Shown here: positions 24,809-26,592 of the stretch, one piece after another
Layout: every line of letters begins with the position of its first letter
Numbering within the stretch: the first letter of the stretch is position 1
Source of the DNA: Bacteroidales bacterium
GTDB lineage: Bacteria; Bacteroidota; Bacteroidia; Bacteroidales; VadinHA17
Direction: 5' to 3'
NCBI GenBank assembly: GCA_003520925.1
Contig: DOTV01000182.1
Coordinates: forward strand, 1 to 26,592
DNA: 26,592 nt
Program-made: the position numbers and the translations under genes
The notes under the pieces: model-generated
What the model was told of the DNA's origin: nothing
Seen by the model: only the letters and a program-made list of their open reading frames with translations
The model's database searches: none

Positions 24809-24881
24809 ACAAATCTTTATCAACCCCTCTGAGAGTTTTGCAGGGATTTAATTCTGGAAATTGTGCGGCGACGGCTTTGAA

Positions 24882-26441
24882 TTATGCCAGGTCAATTTCG
24901 TTATCATACCTGTCAAAAAAATGATATTCAAGCATATGGTATGAAGTGACTGCCTGAACTTTAAGCAGGATCTTGTACTTGAAATTCCACCTCCTGTATA
25001 ATGGGATTACACCTTTTTTAAGGAAAGAGGCTACAAAGGGGTGTACATTCAGAATAATTTTCCGTGTTTTTATCTTCCCAAGAATGAATTCAAGATTCTT
25101 TTCCAGATCATCGGTGAAGAGTATTGTCGGACGGGTCTGACCGGTACCCTGGCATGAGGGACATTTTTCATCAGTCACAATATTCATTTCAGGTCTTACC
25201 CTCTGGCGGGTGATCTGCATCAACCCGAATTTCGAAAGTGGAAGGATATTATGCTTAGTCCTGTCCGGAGTCATGATTTCCTTCATTTTTTCGAAAAGCT
25301 GCTGCTTATTTTCGCCCGATTGCATATCGATGAAATCGACAACTATTATTCCTCCCATATCCCTGAGCCGCAACTGTCGTGCAATCTCCGAAGCTGCTTC
25401 CATGTTGACCTCTAGGGCATTAGCTTCCTGGTCATTACCCGATCGCGACCTGTTTCCACTATTGACATCTATAACATGCAGGGCTTCAGTATGCTCAATT
25501 ATCAGATAAGCACCATGTTTAAATGAGACTGTCTTTCCAAAAAGAGCCTTTATCTGCTTGTTAACTCCAAAATGGTCGAAAATAGGAAGTGTGCCTTTAT
25601 AGACCTTAACAATTTTCTCTTTTTCAGGAGCTATCTCCCTGATATATTTTCTGACTTCTTCGGCTAATATAGGATCGTTTATATGAATTCCGGTGAAAGT
25701 ACCATTGAGCATATCCCTCAGAATTGTTGAGGTCCTGTTCATCTCACCTATGAAAAGCCTTGGAGCTTTGGTTTCCTTCCTGATGCCAAAGAATGCCGAT
25801 TCCCATCTGCTTACCAGCTCTTTAAGTTCGGCATCAAGTACTGCCACTTTTTTCCCTTCGGCAACTGTTCTGACAATTACACCGTAGTTTTTGGGTTTGA
25901 TGCTCTGGACGAGGGTTTTAAGACGGTTTTTCTCTTCAGAGCTCTCAATTTTCGAAGAGATTGAGACTTTGTCGGAAAAAGGCATCAGAACCAGATTTCT
26001 TCCAGCAATTGAAATCTCAGAGGAGAGCCTTGGCCCCTTTGTTGATATCGGCTCTTTACTTATCTGAACAAGAACAGTCTGGCCACCGGTGAGAACATCC
26101 GTAATTTTGCCGTCTTTGTCAATGTCTTCCTCTAACTTGAGCTTATGCAGAGGAGTTATTCTGCCCTGCTTCTGAACCGCTGAAGTGTAGTATTTATGCT
26201 GTGTACGGAACTGGGCACCCAGATCAAGATAATGAAGGAAGGCATCGCGCTCATATCCGACATTGACAAATGCGGCATTAAGTCCGGGCATGATTTTTTT
26301 TACCTTTCCGAGGTAAATATCCCCCACCGAGAATCTTATATTTCTCTTTTCCTTATTGAGCTCTGTTAGTTGTTTGTCTTCCAGTAACGCCAGAGAGACC
26401 TCAGAAACACCAACGTCAATAATTAAATCCTTGTTTACCAC
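24882..26441 (-). CDS. rng: Ribonuclease E/G family endoribonuclease
   Basis: Endoribonuclease for rRNA maturation and mRNA decay. It has 519 residues, the RNase G-like size without the long C-terminal scaffold of E. coli RNase E. The N-terminal S1 domain has GDIYLGKVKKIMPGLNAAFVNVG (about 40-62) and RDAFLHYLDLG. The catalytic region has HVIDVNSG and IIVVDFIDM, giving the two metal-binding Asp residues. The Zn-link motif is CPSCQGTG. The start is GTG at 26441; no in-frame ATG is available upstream, and the first residues (VNKDLIIDVG) are typical. It is 102 bases upstream of dsbD. Confidence 0.95.
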   Translation of the reverse strand: MVNKDLIIDVGVSEVSLALLEDKQLTELNKEKRNIRFSVGDIYLGKVKKIMPGLNAAFVNVGYERDAFLHYLDLGAQFRTQHKYYTSAVQKQGRITPLHKLKLEEDIDKDGKITDVLTGGQTVLVQISKEPISTKGPRLSSEISIAGRNLVLMPFSDKVSISSKIESSEEKNRLKTLVQSIKPKNYGVIVRTVAEGKKVAVLDAELKELVSRWESAFFGIRKETKAPRLFIGEMNRTSTILRDMLNGTFTGIHINDPILAEEVRKYIREIAPEKEKIVKVYKGTLPIFDHFGVNKQIKALFGKTVSFKHGAYLIIEHTEALHVIDVNSGNRSRSGNDQEANALEVNMEAASEIARQLRLRDMGGIIVVDFIDMQSGENKQQLFEKMKEIMTPDRTKHNILPLSKFGLMQITRQRVRPEMNIVTDEKCPSCQGTGQTRPTILFTDDLEKNLEFILGKIKTRKIILNVHPFVASFLKKGVIPLYRRWNFKYKILLKVQAVTSYHMLEYHFFDRYDNEIDLA

Positions 26442-26500
26442 AACACTATATTAAACTGAGTTAATATATCTCAACGCCATCTCACATAATAATACAATAA

Positions 26501-26526
26501 ACCTAAAGATCGCAGGACCTTTAGGT
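26501..26526 (-). terminator. Hairpin terminator after the gene at the right edge
   Basis: ACCTAAAG and CTTTAGGT form a perfect eight-base stem with a ten-base loop. On the minus strand it is followed by the T-rich TTATTGTATTATT. It lies 33 bases after the TAG of the partial gene at the edge and 59 bases before the rng start, so it separates the two transcripts. Confidence 0.6.
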
Positions 26527-26559
26527 TCAGTATTTAAAACTTTGACTACCCTGTTCTCG

Positions 26560-26592
26560 CTACTTCTTCTTATGTCTGTTCTTCCGCAAACG
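26560..26592 (-). CDS. C-terminal end of an unidentified minus-strand gene
   Basis: Ten codons on the minus strand read RLRKNRHKKK and end in TAG at 26562-26560. A terminator-like hairpin follows, supporting a real gene end. The tail is strongly basic, as in nucleic-acid-binding proteins. In many Bacteroidota an HU-family DNA-binding protein precedes rng, but ten residues cannot confirm that, and the tail is not one I recognise as HU. Confidence 0.45.
   Translation of the reverse strand, partial: RLRKNRHKKK

Noticed and set aside
26458..26592. Second minus-strand frame open across the right edge
   Set aside because: It runs through the terminator-like hairpin and has no recognisable motif. 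The frame ending at 26560 followed by a terminator is the better explanation.
1..26592. Search for tRNA, rRNA, riboswitch, CRISPR, integrase, restriction or phage-defence genes
   Set aside because: Nothing recognisable was seen on either strand by reading; every long frame is explained by housekeeping or envelope genes.

Overview
The window reads as ordinary chromosomal core DNA of a Bacteroidota bacterium, most likely of the Bacteroidales or a close relative. Three things support this. First, the gene order CBS protein, nadK, outer-membrane barrel, DUF6089-type protein, uppS, bamA, skp facing away from pdxJ is characteristic of that phylum. Second, several upstream regions carry the phylum's promoter -7 box, TAnnTTTG. 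Third, there are many Sec-exported, lipoprotein and beta-barrel products. Nearly all of the sequence is coding, and I see no tRNA, rRNA, CRISPR array, prophage or transposase gene.

Layout. Positions 1-6521 (minus strand) form an envelope-biogenesis run: CBS/ACT-like protein, NAD kinase, two outer-membrane barrel proteins, undecaprenyl diphosphate synthase, BamA and the start of a Skp/OmpH chaperone. Divergent to it, 6623-8150 (plus) carries pdxJ and an alpha/beta hydrolase. Positions 8151-9493 (minus) hold uridine kinase followed by a PolB-like 3'-5' exonuclease. Positions 9674-12078 (plus) hold a class I mannose-6-phosphate isomerase, a MORN-repeat lipoprotein and the ribosome-assembly GTPase EngB. 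Then come prs (12145-13083) and the translation-linked set rplY, pth and an S4-domain protein (13181-14911). Positions 15059-18299 hold a membrane-anchored acyltransferase, an SDR and a two-domain VOC protein. An M19 dipeptidase lipoprotein (minus, 18294-19499) converges on these. Lnt and a DUF4097-like exported protein (plus, 19869-22613) converge on DsbD (minus). RNase E/G and the 3' end of a further minus-strand gene close the window.

The genes fit cell-envelope construction (UppS for lipid carrier, BamA and Skp for outer-membrane protein assembly, Lnt for lipoprotein maturation, DsbD for periplasmic thiol redox, an acyltransferase for lipids) alongside nucleotide, cofactor and translation housekeeping.

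I found no convincing new multi-gene system. The items most worth a second look are non-coding: a palindrome-rich, MITE/REP-like element at 22616-22745; a cluster of short inverted repeats between divergent promoters at 9549-9640; and an orphan intrinsic terminator on the minus strand (19589-19618), apparently inside a leader upstream of the dipeptidase gene. All homology statements come from reading motifs and family knowledge; no database search was run.
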